From positions 1 to 38,845 of the forward strand of contig CANARN010000018.1 in the NCBI GenBank assembly GCA_947364045.1: a DNA stretch of 38,845 nucleotides, read 5' to 3'. Shown here piece after piece: positions 38,633-38,845 of the stretch. The notes under the pieces are model-generated. The model did no database searches, was not told the origin of the DNA, and saw nothing but the letters and a program-made list of their open reading frames with translations. Each line of letters opens with the position of its first letter. The first letter of the stretch is position 1. The position numbers were made by a program, and so were the translations under genes. Source of the stretch: an uncultured Clostridia bacterium. GTDB taxonomy: Bacteria > Bacillota > Clostridia > Oscillospirales > Acutalibacteraceae.

Positions 38633-38845
38633 CTATTGAGATGAAACTGTACCCAAAATTTTTGCAAGCGGACCCATTACCGCTTTAATCGCTTTACTTG
38701 CTGTCGGGTGTTCCTTACAAACCTCCACCAAAGCAGGCGACCACGAATTGTAATACTTATCTATTATGAAGTCTCCCACTGCAGTACCCTTCAAAACATT
38801 ATCTCTGAATTCTCTGAGCGCTCCAACGGTTCTTGCGCCTTCTTT
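38633..38845 (-). CDS. C-terminal fragment of a CFI-box-CTERM-like protein (cut by the window edge)
   Basis: A minus-strand frame is open from the right edge to TAG at 38633-38635, giving 70 residues. It contains VGALREFRDNVLKGTAVGDFI then IDKYYNSWSPALVEVCKEHP. The pattern LRxFRD-x2-L...G.....YY..SP fits the C-terminal domain that follows a Cys-Phe-Ile box (CFIATAAYG-like) in many bacterial proteins. The Cys-Phe-Ile motif itself would be just outside the window, so this is a partial match. Function is unknown. The gene ends 69 bp upstream of the prepilin promoter, on the same strand. Confidence 0.6.
   Translation of the reverse strand, partial: KEGARTVGALREFRDNVLKGTAVGDFIIDKYYNSWSPALVEVCKEHPTASKAIKAVMGPLAKILGTVSSQ

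Noticed and set aside
1-38845. CRISPR array, prophage or transposase
   Set aside because: No regularly spaced direct repeats and no phage or transposase-like frames were seen. The repeats found are palindromic and irregularly spaced.

Overview
The window looks like a piece of chromosome from a low-to-moderate-GC anaerobic Firmicute, most likely a gut Clostridium of the Oscillospiraceae/Ruminococcaceae kind. Pointers are a complete clostridial-type Rnf complex, a spore-cortex lytic enzyme (SleB), frequent GTG/TTG starts after strong GGAGG sites, canonical TTGACA-17-TATAAT promoters, a Firmicute-type SOS box, and a type IV pilin/prepilin peptidase set. The taxonomy is inference. No prophage, transposase, CRISPR array or known defence island is visible.

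Layout. 1-250: two tandem consensus promoters on the minus strand with an antitermination-like leader, probably driving an rRNA operon beyond the left edge. 317-4716: SleB; a small divergent XRE-repressor/membrane-protein module with paired operators; a decayed GyrI-like gene; a GNAT and a Pr6Pr membrane protein; tRNA-Met and tRNA-Glu; DUF5680 and YjbR proteins. 4848-12170: an HTH/membrane fusion protein with a 278-bp inverted-repeat element just upstream, a MATE exporter, a large membrane protein of unknown function, endonuclease III with a small XRE regulator, and a flavin reductase-like protein. 12422-16310: a GntR-ABC transporter operon with a palindromic operator on its promoter and a 26-residue membrane peptide as first gene. 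16396-21203: a GH43-like enzyme, a LURP-one/YxjI protein, a 76-aa gene under a perfect LexA box, a lipoyl-less E2-type acyltransferase and an MFS/GPH transporter. 21471-21883: a strongly expressed-looking 40-codon gene followed by a long RNA hairpin.

22045-29027 is one nine-gene minus-strand operon, apbE-(NusG II)-Gx-rnfC-D-G-E-A-B. Nearly all junctions are translationally coupled. It encodes the ion-pumping ferredoxin:NAD+ oxidoreductase together with the flavin transferase that attaches FMN to RnfD and RnfG. 29198-33360 (plus strand) holds an iron alcohol dehydrogenase and a two-gene unit of a class III aminotransferase with a tandem class II aldolase whose second half has lost metal ligands. 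33473-38845 (minus strand) holds prepilin peptidase, a YfhO-type membrane protein, two type IV prepilins with nearly identical N-termini, and the C-terminal end of a CFI-box-like protein cut by the window edge.

Intergenic spaces carry a dispersed family of short palindromic elements with GTAGGG...CCCTAC ends. Several copies have T-tailed hairpins placed exactly where a terminator is needed. The most promising unexplained items are the SOS-box gene, the 40-aa gene with its structured 3' region, the XRE/small membrane protein switch, the 278-bp element and the aminotransferase/aldolase pair.
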